A DNA stretch of 5,509 nucleotides from Dorea sp. (lineage in GTDB: Bacteria; Bacillota_A; Clostridia; Lachnospirales; Lachnospiraceae): assembly GCA_016295505.1 (NCBI GenBank), contig JAEDLC010000114.1:1-5509 (forward strand). Direction: 5' to 3'. The notes under the pieces are model-generated. The model worked only from the letters and a program-made list of their open reading frames with translations. It searched no databases and was not told where the DNA came from. Made by a program: the position numbers and the translations under genes. Below, piece after piece: positions 1 through 5,509 of the stretch (its first letter is position 1; each line of letters begins with the position of its first letter).

Positions 1-10
1 AATGAATAGA

Positions 11-17
11 AAGGTGG
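11..17 (+). promoter_or_regulatory. Ribosome binding site of grpE, supports a TTG start
   Basis: The sequence AAGGTGG is one mismatch from the ideal AAGGAGG and ends 8 nt before the TTG at 26. The first in-frame ATG, at 59, has its nearest purine-rich stretch (AGGAAG at 51-56) only 2 nt upstream, which is too close. The non-ATG start at 26 is therefore favoured. Confidence 0.7.
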
Positions 18-25
18 AATAACCC

Positions 26-727
26 TTGGAAAATAATCAGGAAAAAAGCCAGGAAGAGATGGTAAAGGAAGCTGTGGAGGAAGCAAAGAAAGCAGCAGGC
101 CAGCAGGAAGAAGCGAAAGAGGAAGCAGAGACGGCAGAGAAAGAAGTCGAAGCGGAAGCTGACAGCGAAGAAGAGGCGGCAGGCGAGGAAGAGACCACAG
201 CAGAAGAAGCAGAAGACAAAGAAGAAGATTCTGAAGAAGCAACAGAAACCGGGAAATCCGGCAAAAAGCTGTTTGGTAAAAAGAAAAAAGATAAAAAGGA
301 CGAGAAGATAGAAGAGCTGACAGACAGGCTCGCTCGTTCGATGGCAGAGTTTGATAACTTCCGCAAACGTACGGAGAAGGAAAAGTCTCAGATGTACGAA
401 GTAGGTGCGAAAGATATCATAGAAAAGATTCTTCCGGTGATTGACAATTTCGAAAGAGGATTGGGAGCAGTCAAAGAGGAAGAAAAAGAAGATCCATTTG
501 TCCAGGGAATGGAAAAGATCTACAAACAACTGATTACCACTCTGGAAGGAATCGAGGTGAAACCTATCGAAGCGGTAGGACAGCCGTTTGACCCGAATTT
601 CCATAATGCGGTCATGCATGTGGAGGATGAGAACCTGGGCGAGAACATCGTCGCTGAAGAGTTCCAGAAGGGATATATGTACCGTGACTCTGTAGTGAGA
701 CACAGTATGGTAAAAGTAGCAAATTAA
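26..727 (+). CDS. grpE: Nucleotide exchange factor GrpE (Hsp70 cofactor)
   Basis: GrpE is the cytoplasmic homodimeric exchange factor that releases ADP from DnaK so that ATP can rebind and substrate can leave. Residues 1-75 are an extremely acidic low-complexity region with about 33 Glu/Asp. A lysine cluster follows (about 77-94, including FGKKKKDKKDEK). The family core starts near 95: the long dimerisation helix with AEFDNFRKRT at 107-116, then the four-helix-bundle part (ILPVIDNFERGL, 135-146), then the C-terminal beta-wing with GQPFDPNFHNAV (185-196) and the signature-like GYMYRDSVVRHSMVKV (216-231). At 233 residues it is longer than the usual roughly 180-210, and the excess is all N-terminal. 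The start is TTG, chosen because of the Shine-Dalgarno at 11-17. dnaK follows after 62 bp with no terminator between, so the two are probably co-transcribed. In Bacillota hrcA normally precedes grpE; the window begins too late to show it. Confidence 0.97.
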   Translation: MENNQEKSQEEMVKEAVEEAKKAAGQQEEAKEEAETAEKEVEAEADSEEEAAGEEETTAEEAEDKEEDSEEATETGKSGKKLFGKKKKDKKDEKIEELTDRLARSMAEFDNFRKRTEKEKSQMYEVGAKDIIEKILPVIDNFERGLGAVKEEEKEDPFVQGMEKIYKQLITTLEGIEVKPIEAVGQPFDPNFHNAVMHVEDENLGENIVAEEFQKGYMYRDSVVRHSMVKVAN

Positions 728-789
728 CAAAAGCAGCTTGGTAAGAATAAGCAGATGGCAAAATAAATGAAATCAGGAGGATATTTATC

Positions 790-2667
790 ATGGGAAAAAT
801 TATTGGTATTGACTTAGGAACGACAAACAGTTGTGTAGCAGTTATGGAAGGTGGACAGCCGACCGTGATTGCCAATACAGAAGGCGCAAGAACAACTCCA
901 TCCGTTGTAGCATTTACAAAGACAGGAGAACGTCTCGTAGGTGAACCTGCAAAACGTCAGGCAGTCACAAATGCAGAGAGAACAATCTCTTCTATCAAGA
1001 GAGAGATGGGTTCTGATTACAGAGTAACAATTGATGACAAGAAATATTCTCCACAGGAGATTTCTGCAATGATTCTTCAGAAACTGAAAGCAGATGCAGA
1101 AGGATATCTGGGAGAAAAAGTAACAGAGGCTGTTATCACAGTTCCGGCTTACTTTAACGATGCTCAGCGTCAGGCAACAAAGGATGCAGGTAAGATTGCA
1201 GGTCTTGATGTAAAACGTATCATCAACGAGCCTACAGCTGCAGCTCTTGCTTATGGTCTTGACAATGAGAAAGAGCAGAAGATCATGGTATATGACTTAG
1301 GTGGAGGTACATTTGACGTATCTGTCATTGAGATCGGTGACGGCGTTATCGAAGTATTGTCTACCGCAGGTAACAACAGACTTGGTGGAGATGATTTTGA
1401 CCAGAAGATTACAGACTACATGATCGCTGAATTCAAGAAACAGGAAGGTGTAGACTTATCTACAGATAAGATGGCACTTCAGAGATTAAAAGAAGCAGCA
1501 GAGAAGGCTAAGAAAGAGCTGTCTTCTGCAACAACAACCAACATCAACCTGCCGTTCATCACAGCTACAGCAGAAGGTCCGAAGCACTTTGATATGAACC
1601 TCACAAGAGCAAAATTCGATGAACTGACACATGATCTTGTAATGAAGACATCTGAGCCGGTACAGAGAGCACTGTCTGATGCAGGTATCTCAGCTTCCGA
1701 ACTTGGCCAGGTACTTCTGGTTGGTGGTTCCACACGTATTCCGGCTGTACAGGAAGAAGTAAAACGTCTGACTGGTAAAGAGCCAAGCAAATCTCTGAAC
1801 CCGGATGAGTGTGTTGCTCTTGGTGCATCTGTTCAGGGTGGTAAGCTTGCCGGTGATACAGGCGCAGGCGACATCCTTCTTCTGGATGTTACTCCGCTGT
1901 CACTGTCTATCGAGACAATGGGTGGTGTTGCAACAAGACTGATCGAGAGAAATACAACAATCCCGACAAAGAAGAGCCAGATCTTCTCTACAGCAGCTGA
2001 CAATCAGACAGCCGTAGATATCAATGTTGTACAGGGTGAGAGACAGTTCGCAAGAGATAACAAGTCTCTGGGACAGTTCCGACTGGACGGAATCGCACCG
2101 GCTCCACGTGGAATCCCACAGATCGAAGTTACATTTGATATCGATGCAAATGGTATCGTAAATGTATCTGCAAAAGATCTCGGAACCGGAAAAGAGCAGC
2201 ATATCACGATCACTGCAGGATCCAACATGTCTGATGAAGAGATCGATAAGGCTGTAAAAGAGGCTGCAGCATTTGAGGCTCAGGATAAGAAACGTAAAGA
2301 AGGAATCGATGCAAAGAACGAAGCAGATGCTATGGTATTCCAGACAGAAAAGGCTCTGCAGGAAGTAGGAGATAAGCTTGACGGCGCTGATAAGGCTGCT
2401 GTAGAAGCTGATTGCAAAGCATTAAAAGAATTACTTGAAAAAGTAAATATGGATAATATGTCAGATTCTGAGATCGCTGAGATTAAGGCCGGAAAAGAAA
2501 AACTGACAGAGAGCGCACAGAAACTGTTTACCAAGATGTATGAGCAGGCTGGCGCAGCATATCAGGCTGGACCGGATGCGGGTGCAGGAGCTAATGCAGG
2601 AGCAGGCCCGGCACCGGAAGGATTCCAGGGAGATGATGTTGTAGACGGAGATTTTAAAGAGGTCTAA
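790..2667 (+). CDS. dnaK: Molecular chaperone DnaK (Hsp70)
   Basis: DnaK is the ATP-dependent cytoplasmic Hsp70 that binds exposed hydrophobic peptides and works with DnaJ and GrpE. The nucleotide-binding domain spans about 1-357: phosphate loop 1 IGIDLGTTNS (5-14), catalytic Lys70, VPAYFNDAQRQATKDAG (118-134), INEPTAAALAYG (145-156), phosphate loop 2 DLGGGTFD (169-176, with Thr174 matching the autophosphorylated Thr199 of E. coli) and adenosine motif VGGSTRIP (311-318). The interdomain linker is LLLDVTPLSL (363-372). The beta substrate-binding domain runs to about 480 and the helical lid to about 590. The tail is Gly/Ala-rich (GAGANAGAGPAP, 598-609) and ends VVDGDFKEV. Equivalent residues are numbered about 24 lower than in E. 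coli from Pro119 on, the deletion known as a Gram-positive DnaK marker. Total length, 625, is normal for Bacillota. An ideal AGGAGG (775-780) sits 9 nt before the ATG. Confidence 0.99.
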   Translation: MGKIIGIDLGTTNSCVAVMEGGQPTVIANTEGARTTPSVVAFTKTGERLVGEPAKRQAVTNAERTISSIKREMGSDYRVTIDDKKYSPQEISAMILQKLKADAEGYLGEKVTEAVITVPAYFNDAQRQATKDAGKIAGLDVKRIINEPTAAALAYGLDNEKEQKIMVYDLGGGTFDVSVIEIGDGVIEVLSTAGNNRLGGDDFDQKITDYMIAEFKKQEGVDLSTDKMALQRLKEAAEKAKKELSSATTTNINLPFITATAEGPKHFDMNLTRAKFDELTHDLVMKTSEPVQRALSDAGISASELGQVLLVGGSTRIPAVQEEVKRLTGKEPSKSLNPDECVALGASVQGGKLAGDTGAGDILLLDVTPLSLSIETMGGVATRLIERNTTIPTKKSQIFSTAADNQTAVDINVVQGERQFARDNKSLGQFRLDGIAPAPRGIPQIEVTFDIDANGIVNVSAKDLGTGKEQHITITAGSNMSDEEIDKAVKEAAAFEAQDKKRKEGIDAKNEADAMVFQTEKALQEVGDKLDGADKAAVEADCKALKELLEKVNMDNMSDSEIAEIKAGKEKLTESAQKLFTKMYEQAGAAYQAGPDAGAGANAGAGPAPEGFQGDDVVDGDFKEV

Positions 2668-2668
2668 A

Positions 2669-2700
2669 ACACTAAGATGAGTCGGATATCAGATTAGTGT
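2669..2700 (+). other. Short inverted repeat just after dnaK
   Basis: The arms ACACTAA (2669-2675) and TTAGTGT (2694-2700) pair perfectly over 7 bp. Inside them GA (2676-2677) faces GA (2692-2693), which could form tandem sheared G-A pairs, followed by a 3-bp TGA/TCA closure around an 8-nt loop. It starts 2 nt after the dnaK stop codon. No T-tract follows, so it does not look like an intrinsic terminator. Its role is unknown; mRNA 3'-end protection or a processing site is possible. Confidence 0.45.
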
Positions 2701-2702
2701 GG

Positions 2703-2758
2703 AGGATGTTCCGCGGGACCATGGGGAGGTTGCCGATCCTGGTCGCGCGGAACTTCCT
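2703..2758 (+). other. Long stem-loop in the dnaK-dnaJ spacer
   Basis: This is an imperfect inverted repeat. The core is GTTCCGCG (2708-2715) paired with CGCGGAAC (2746-2753), 8 bp without mismatch. Past one G-G mismatch it extends inward by GACCA (2717-2721) with TGGTC (2740-2744). Past one T-T mismatch it extends outward by AGGA (2703-2706) with TCCT (2755-2758). That gives 17 base pairs in a spacer of only 126 bp, more GC-rich than its surroundings. No uninterrupted T-run follows, so full termination is unlikely. Partial attenuation, transcript processing or stabilisation of the dnaK segment are plausible but unproven roles. Confidence 0.6.
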
Positions 2759-2779
2759 TGTATAAGGCTTTCTTTTGAA

Positions 2780-2786
2780 AGAGAGG
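2780..2786 (+). promoter_or_regulatory. Ribosome binding site of dnaJ next to a small hairpin
   Basis: AGAGAGG lies 7 nt before the dnaJ ATG and is a weaker match than the AGGAGG of dnaK and glyA. Its first two bases belong to the arm of a perfect 5-bp hairpin with a TTTT loop, CTTTC (2768-2772) with GAAAG (2777-2781). The site AGGAA (2784-2788), which contains the end of the Shine-Dalgarno, is also complementary to TTCCT at 2754-2758, so it could be partly masked in the mRNA. Confidence 0.6.
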
Positions 2787-2793
2787 AACAACG

Positions 2794-3975
2794 ATGGCAG
2801 AAGCAAAAAGAGATTACTATGAAGTGCTTGGAGTCAGCAGGGATGCTGATGAAGCGACATTAAAAAAAGCATACCGGCAGGTGGCAAAAAAGTACCATCC
2901 GGATATGAATCCGGGCGATGCGGAGGCAGAAAAAAAGTTTAAAGAGGCTTCTGAAGCTTATGCAATCTTAAGTGATCCGGATAAGCGCCGCCAGTACGAT
3001 CAGTATGGTCATGCGGCATTTGAAGGTGGAGCAGGCGGAGCCGGAGGATTTGGCGGCTTTGATTTTAACGGCGCTGACTTCAGTGATATTTTTGGAGATA
3101 TCTTTGGCGACCTGTTTGGCGGCGGCAGAAGAAGCGGCCGTGCAAGTCAGGGACCTATGAAAGGAATGAATATCCGCAAGAGTGTCAGAATTACATTTGA
3201 AGAAGCGGTATTCGGATGTGAAAAGGAACTGGATGTTGTATTAAAGGATGAATGTCCGAAGTGTCATGGAACCGGTGCAAAACCGGGAACTTCACCGGAG
3301 ACATGTCCAAAATGCGGTGGAAAGGGCCAGGTTGTATATACACAGCAGTCCTTCTTTGGAACGGTGCAGAACGTGCAGACCTGTCCGGACTGTCATGGAA
3401 GTGGTAAGATCATCCGTGATAAATGTCCGGATTGTGGCGGAACCGGATATGTGGCCAATAAAAAGAAGATCTCTGTATCGATTCCGGCAGGTATTGATAA
3501 TGGTCAGAGCGTACGCATCCGTGAAAAAGGGGAACCAGGCGTCAATGGTGGACCGAGAGGGGATCTGCTGGTAGAAGTTAGTGTATCCAGACACCCGATC
3601 TTCCAGCGTCAGGATATGCATATCTTTTCTACTGTACCGATTACATTTGCACAGGCAGCTCTTGGTGCGGACATCCGGATCAAGACGGTAGACGGAGAAG
3701 TGATCTATACTGTGAAGCCCGGAACGAAGACAGACACCAAAGTACGTTTAAAAGGAAAAGGTGTTCCTTCTGTAAGGAATTCTCAGATTCGCGGGGATCA
3801 TTATGTAACACTTGTGATCCAGACACCGGAGCACTTAAGTCACGAAGCGAAAGAAGCACTTCGCAGATTCGATGAATTATGCGGCAATTCTCTGGGAGAA
3901 GTCGAGAGCGATTCCAAGGGCGGAAAAAAGAAAAAAGGATTTATGGATAAGGTAAAAGAAGCCTTTGATGATTAA
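2794..3975 (+). CDS. dnaJ: Chaperone DnaJ (type I Hsp40)
   Basis: DnaJ is the cytoplasmic co-chaperone that binds unfolded protein and stimulates DnaK ATP hydrolysis. The J domain covers about 5-73 and carries the essential HPD triad at 35-37. A Gly/Phe-rich linker follows (about 76-112) with the DIF-type motif DIFGDIFGDLFGG (98-110). The zinc-binding domain has all four CxxCxGxG repeats, with cysteine pairs at 154/157, 171/174, 197/200 and 211/214, so both zinc sites should be intact. Two beta-barrel substrate-binding domains occupy about 120-345, including VSIPAGIDNGQSVRIREKG (228-246) and LKGKGVPS (319-326). The last residues form a Lys-rich tail (GGKKKKGFMDKVKEAFDD). The 393-residue length is typical. 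The gene lies 126 bp after dnaK across a structured spacer and ends inside its own terminator stem, so it is the last gene of the chaperone operon. Confidence 0.99.
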   Translation: MAEAKRDYYEVLGVSRDADEATLKKAYRQVAKKYHPDMNPGDAEAEKKFKEASEAYAILSDPDKRRQYDQYGHAAFEGGAGGAGGFGGFDFNGADFSDIFGDIFGDLFGGGRRSGRASQGPMKGMNIRKSVRITFEEAVFGCEKELDVVLKDECPKCHGTGAKPGTSPETCPKCGGKGQVVYTQQSFFGTVQNVQTCPDCHGSGKIIRDKCPDCGGTGYVANKKKISVSIPAGIDNGQSVRIREKGEPGVNGGPRGDLLVEVSVSRHPIFQRQDMHIFSTVPITFAQAALGADIRIKTVDGEVIYTVKPGTKTDTKVRLKGKGVPSVRNSQIRGDHYVTLVIQTPEHLSHEAKEALRRFDELCGNSLGEVESDSKGGKKKKGFMDKVKEAFDD

Positions 3976-3998
3976 TTCATCAGAGGCTTTTCTCTGTT
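3959..3998 (+). terminator. Intrinsic terminator of the grpE-dnaK-dnaJ operon
   Basis: A 13-bp stem with one G-U wobble pairs 3959-3971 with 3977-3989 around the 5-nt loop TTAAT, and TTTTCTCTGTT follows. The upstream arm encodes the last dnaJ codons and the loop contains its TAA stop. It should end the operon and separate it from glyA. Confidence 0.85.
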
Positions 3999-4060
3999 AT
4001 TGCTGTTTTCCTATAGAAAATGTCAATAAGTATTTCCGACAAAAGTGATAAGTAAGATGC

Positions 4061-4089
4061 TGGTAAATGCAGAAAGATTATGTTATTCT
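4061..4089 (+). promoter_or_regulatory. Possible sigma-A promoter of glyA (extended -10)
   Basis: TGTTATTCT at 4081-4089 fits an extended -10 element (TGn followed by TATTCT, four of six consensus bases). The -35 region 17 bp upstream (TGGTAA, 4061-4066) matches only three of six, so recognition would rely on the TG extension. Transcription would start near 4096 and give a leader of about 30 nt. A promoter is expected here because a terminator lies upstream of it. The rest of the 3999-4125 spacer is AT-rich, with no riboswitch or gene that I can recognise. Confidence 0.3.
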
Positions 4090-4125
4090 GATAAATAGGT
4101 TTTTATAAAGGCAGGAGGAAGAAAG

Positions 4126-5364
4126 ATGTACACATTTGAGGAAATAAAAAATGTAGACAGTGAGATTGCAGATGCAATTCAGGCGGAGATGGCAAGACAG
4201 AATTCTCATATCGAACTGATTGCTTCTGAAAACTGGGTAAGCAAGGCGGTAATGGCAGCAATGGGAAGTCCGCTGACCAATAAATATGCAGAGGGATATC
4301 CCGGAAAACGTTACTATGGTGGCTGCCAGTGTGTTGACGTAGTTGAGAATCTGGCAAGAGAAAGAGCAAAGAAGCTGTATCAGTGTGAGTATGTGAATGT
4401 ACAGCCACATTCAGGTGCGCAGGCGAATCTTGCGGTATTTTTTGCGATGCTTAAGCCCGGAGACAAGGTGATGGGAATGAATCTGGATCACGGCGGACAT
4501 CTGACACACGGTTCACCGGTCAATATATCAGGAACATATTTTCAGATCGTGTCCTATGGGGTGAATGATGAGGGATTTATTGATTATGATCAGGTCAGGG
4601 AGATTGCATTAAGAGAAAAGCCGAAAATGATCATTGCCGGTGCCAGTGCTTATGCAAGAATCATTGATTTCAAGAAGTTTCGTGAGATTGCAGATGAAGC
4701 AGGGGCATATCTGATGGTCGACATGGCTCATATCGCAGGTCTTGTGGCGGCCGGACTTCATCCAAGCCCGATTCCGTATGCAGACGTAGTGACGACGACA
4801 ACGCATAAGACTCTTCGTGGACCAAGAGGAGGTATGATCCTCTGCAGCCAGGAATCAGCAGATAAGTTCAACTTTAACAAAGCTGTATTCCCGGGAATCC
4901 AGGGAGGTCCGCTTGAGCACGTGATCGCAGCAAAGGCTGTATGCTTCAAAGAAGCACTCCAGCCGGCATTCCTTGAGTATCAGCAGCAGATTCTGAAGAA
5001 TGCACAGGCACTGTGCAAAGGGCTGCAGAATCGTGGTGTAAAGATTGTATCCGGAGGAACGGATAATCATCTGATGCTTGTAGATCTGACGGGTGAGGAG
5101 ACTACAGGAAAAGAGCTGGAGAGACGTCTGGATGAGGCACACATCACCTGTAATAAGAATACGGTGCCGAACGATCCGAGATCTCCGTTTGTAACGAGTG
5201 GAGTCAGACTGGGTACACCGGCTGTCACCTCCAGAGGTCTGAAAGAAGAAGATATGGATGTGATCGCAGAAGGAATTGCGCTTGTGATCCAGAGCGAAGA
5301 CAACATTGAGAAAGTAAAAGGAATGGTTGCAGAGCTTACAGAGAAGTATCCACTGTGCCAGTAA
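4126..5364 (+). CDS. glyA: Serine hydroxymethyltransferase
   Basis: This cytoplasmic PLP enzyme interconverts serine plus tetrahydrofolate with glycine plus 5,10-methylene-tetrahydrofolate, the main source of one-carbon units for purine, thymidylate and methionine synthesis. Family motifs appear in order: ELIASEN (30-36), NKYAEGYPGKRYYGG (52-66) with the active-site Tyr and Glu at 54 and 56, QPHSGAQANLAV (93-104), the cofactor-contacting VDMAHIAGLVAAG (198-210; Asp199, His202), the PLP Schiff-base lysine 228 in VVTTTTHKTLRGPRGG (221-236), FPGIQGGP (255-262) and the substrate-carboxylate Arg361 in GVRLGTPA (359-366). At 412 residues it has the usual bacterial length (417 in E. coli) and seems intact. 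AGGAGG (4113-4118) lies 7 nt before the ATG. It stands as its own transcription unit between two terminators. Confidence 0.99.
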   Translation: MYTFEEIKNVDSEIADAIQAEMARQNSHIELIASENWVSKAVMAAMGSPLTNKYAEGYPGKRYYGGCQCVDVVENLARERAKKLYQCEYVNVQPHSGAQANLAVFFAMLKPGDKVMGMNLDHGGHLTHGSPVNISGTYFQIVSYGVNDEGFIDYDQVREIALREKPKMIIAGASAYARIIDFKKFREIADEAGAYLMVDMAHIAGLVAAGLHPSPIPYADVVTTTTHKTLRGPRGGMILCSQESADKFNFNKAVFPGIQGGPLEHVIAAKAVCFKEALQPAFLEYQQQILKNAQALCKGLQNRGVKIVSGGTDNHLMLVDLTGEETTGKELERRLDEAHITCNKNTVPNDPRSPFVTSGVRLGTPAVTSRGLKEEDMDVIAEGIALVIQSEDNIEKVKGMVAELTEKYPLCQ

Positions 5365-5370
5365 AAGAAG

Positions 5371-5407
5371 AAAAGGAAGTGCTATTTTGCAGCACTTCCT
5401 TTTTATT
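5371..5407 (+). terminator. Intrinsic terminator of glyA
   Basis: A perfect 12-bp stem, AAAAGGAAGTGC (5371-5382) with GCACTTCCTTTT (5392-5403), has a 9-nt loop in which the outermost T and A may also pair. The T-rich tail TTTTTATT covers 5400-5407. It starts 6 bp after the glyA stop. Its tail runs directly into the first base of the group II intron, so it probably also serves as the intron's insertion target. Confidence 0.92.
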
Positions 5408-5408
5408 C

Positions 5409-5509
5409 GTGCGCCTGGCGGCGCACGTTTCTAACGGGTGAAAGTCCCGAATCCGCCCGGCAGTGGGAAGGATATAGCCAAAGGCAAGGGTGTCCACCGT
5501 GAGGTGGAA
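5409..5509 (+). mobile_element. Group II intron, class IIC-like, 5' part (cut by window end)
   Basis: The element begins with GTGCG, matching the group II 5' consensus GUGYG. It continues with domain I features that I recognise from bacterial IIC introns such as the Oceanobacillus iheyensis one: the hairpin CGGGTGAAAGTCCCG (5435-5449), the stretch GGCAAGGGTGTCC (5483-5495) and a stem closed by a GNRA tetraloop, CCACC-GTGA-GGTGG (5494-5507). The position immediately after an intrinsic terminator is the preferred target of IIC introns, which recognise a stem-loop plus a short T-rich exon-binding site (here within 5400-5408). Only about 100 nt are visible, so the catalytic domain V, the 3' end and any intron-encoded reverse transcriptase/maturase lie outside; whether it is complete or active cannot be told. 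It reads in the same direction as glyA. Confidence 0.85.

Noticed and set aside
1..22. Possible 3' end of an upstream hrcA gene
   Set aside because: Stops occur in all three forward frames (TGA at 3, TAG at 7, TAA at 20), so the frame and identity of any upstream gene cannot be decided from so few bases.
37..366. Minus-strand open frame of 109 codons opposite the start of grpE
   Set aside because: It is the antisense of Glu/Ala/Lys-rich codons, giving a Ser/Ala/Phe-rich translation with no motif. It lies wholly within a clear gene.
1..789. CIRCE operator (TTAGCACTC-N9-GAGTGCTAA) for HrcA control
   Set aside because: No such inverted repeat is present before grpE or dnaK; it would be expected upstream of hrcA, outside the window.
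728..789. Separate promoter or small gene between grpE and dnaK
   Set aside because: The 62-bp gap shows only the dnaK Shine-Dalgarno; no convincing -35/-10 pair, hairpin or ORF is seen.
2703..2776. Intrinsic terminator between dnaK and dnaJ
   Set aside because: The long stem is not followed by a continuous T-run; the nearest T-rich stretch (2769-2776) is interrupted and lies 10 or more bases past the stem.
3248..3574. Plus-strand open frame of 108 codons inside dnaJ
   Set aside because: It is an out-of-frame reading of the repeated zinc-finger codons of dnaJ, with no family resemblance.
3999..4125. Riboswitch (for example glycine or THF) upstream of glyA
   Set aside because: The region is too short and AT-rich, lacks the needed helices, and contains a likely promoter close to the gene, leaving a leader of only about 30 nt.
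4078..4410. Minus-strand open frames over the glyA start
   Set aside because: Two overlapping antisense frames have no recognisable domain and run against strongly conserved glyA coding sequence.
5409..5509. tRNA, rRNA or CRISPR element at the right edge
   Set aside because: The hairpins fit group II intron domain I and begin with GUGYG. There is no cloverleaf, rRNA-like sequence or spaced repeat.

Overview
The window looks like chromosomal DNA of a Gram-positive anaerobe of the class Clostridia, most likely Lachnospiraceae. This rests on three things: the gene order grpE-dnaK-dnaJ on one strand; a DnaK that lacks the roughly 24-residue nucleotide-domain insert found in proteobacterial DnaK; and A/G-rich Shine-Dalgarno sites with moderate GC content. 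The family-level assignment is inference.

Layout, all on the + strand: grpE (26-727, TTG start); a 62-bp gap; dnaK (790-2667); a 126-bp gap rich in inverted repeats (2668-2793); dnaJ (2794-3975), with an intrinsic terminator whose stem contains the end of the gene (3959-3998); a 127-bp gap that probably holds the glyA promoter; glyA (4126-5364); a strong intrinsic terminator (5371-5407); and, from 5409 to the window edge, the 5' end of a group II intron of the IIC type inserted directly after the T-tract of that terminator.

The first three genes form the Hsp70 machine. DnaJ delivers substrates to DnaK and stimulates its ATPase, and GrpE exchanges ADP for ATP. HrcA and its CIRCE operator, which normally control this operon in Bacillota, would lie upstream of base 1; no CIRCE is visible here. 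glyA is a separate transcription unit for one-carbon and glycine metabolism with no clear functional tie to the chaperones.

The coding content is ordinary housekeeping, and I see no novel multi-gene system. The points worth a second look are the group IIC intron at the glyA terminator, whose body and any reverse transcriptase lie beyond the window, and the structured dnaK-dnaJ spacer, where competing pairings could affect dnaJ translation.
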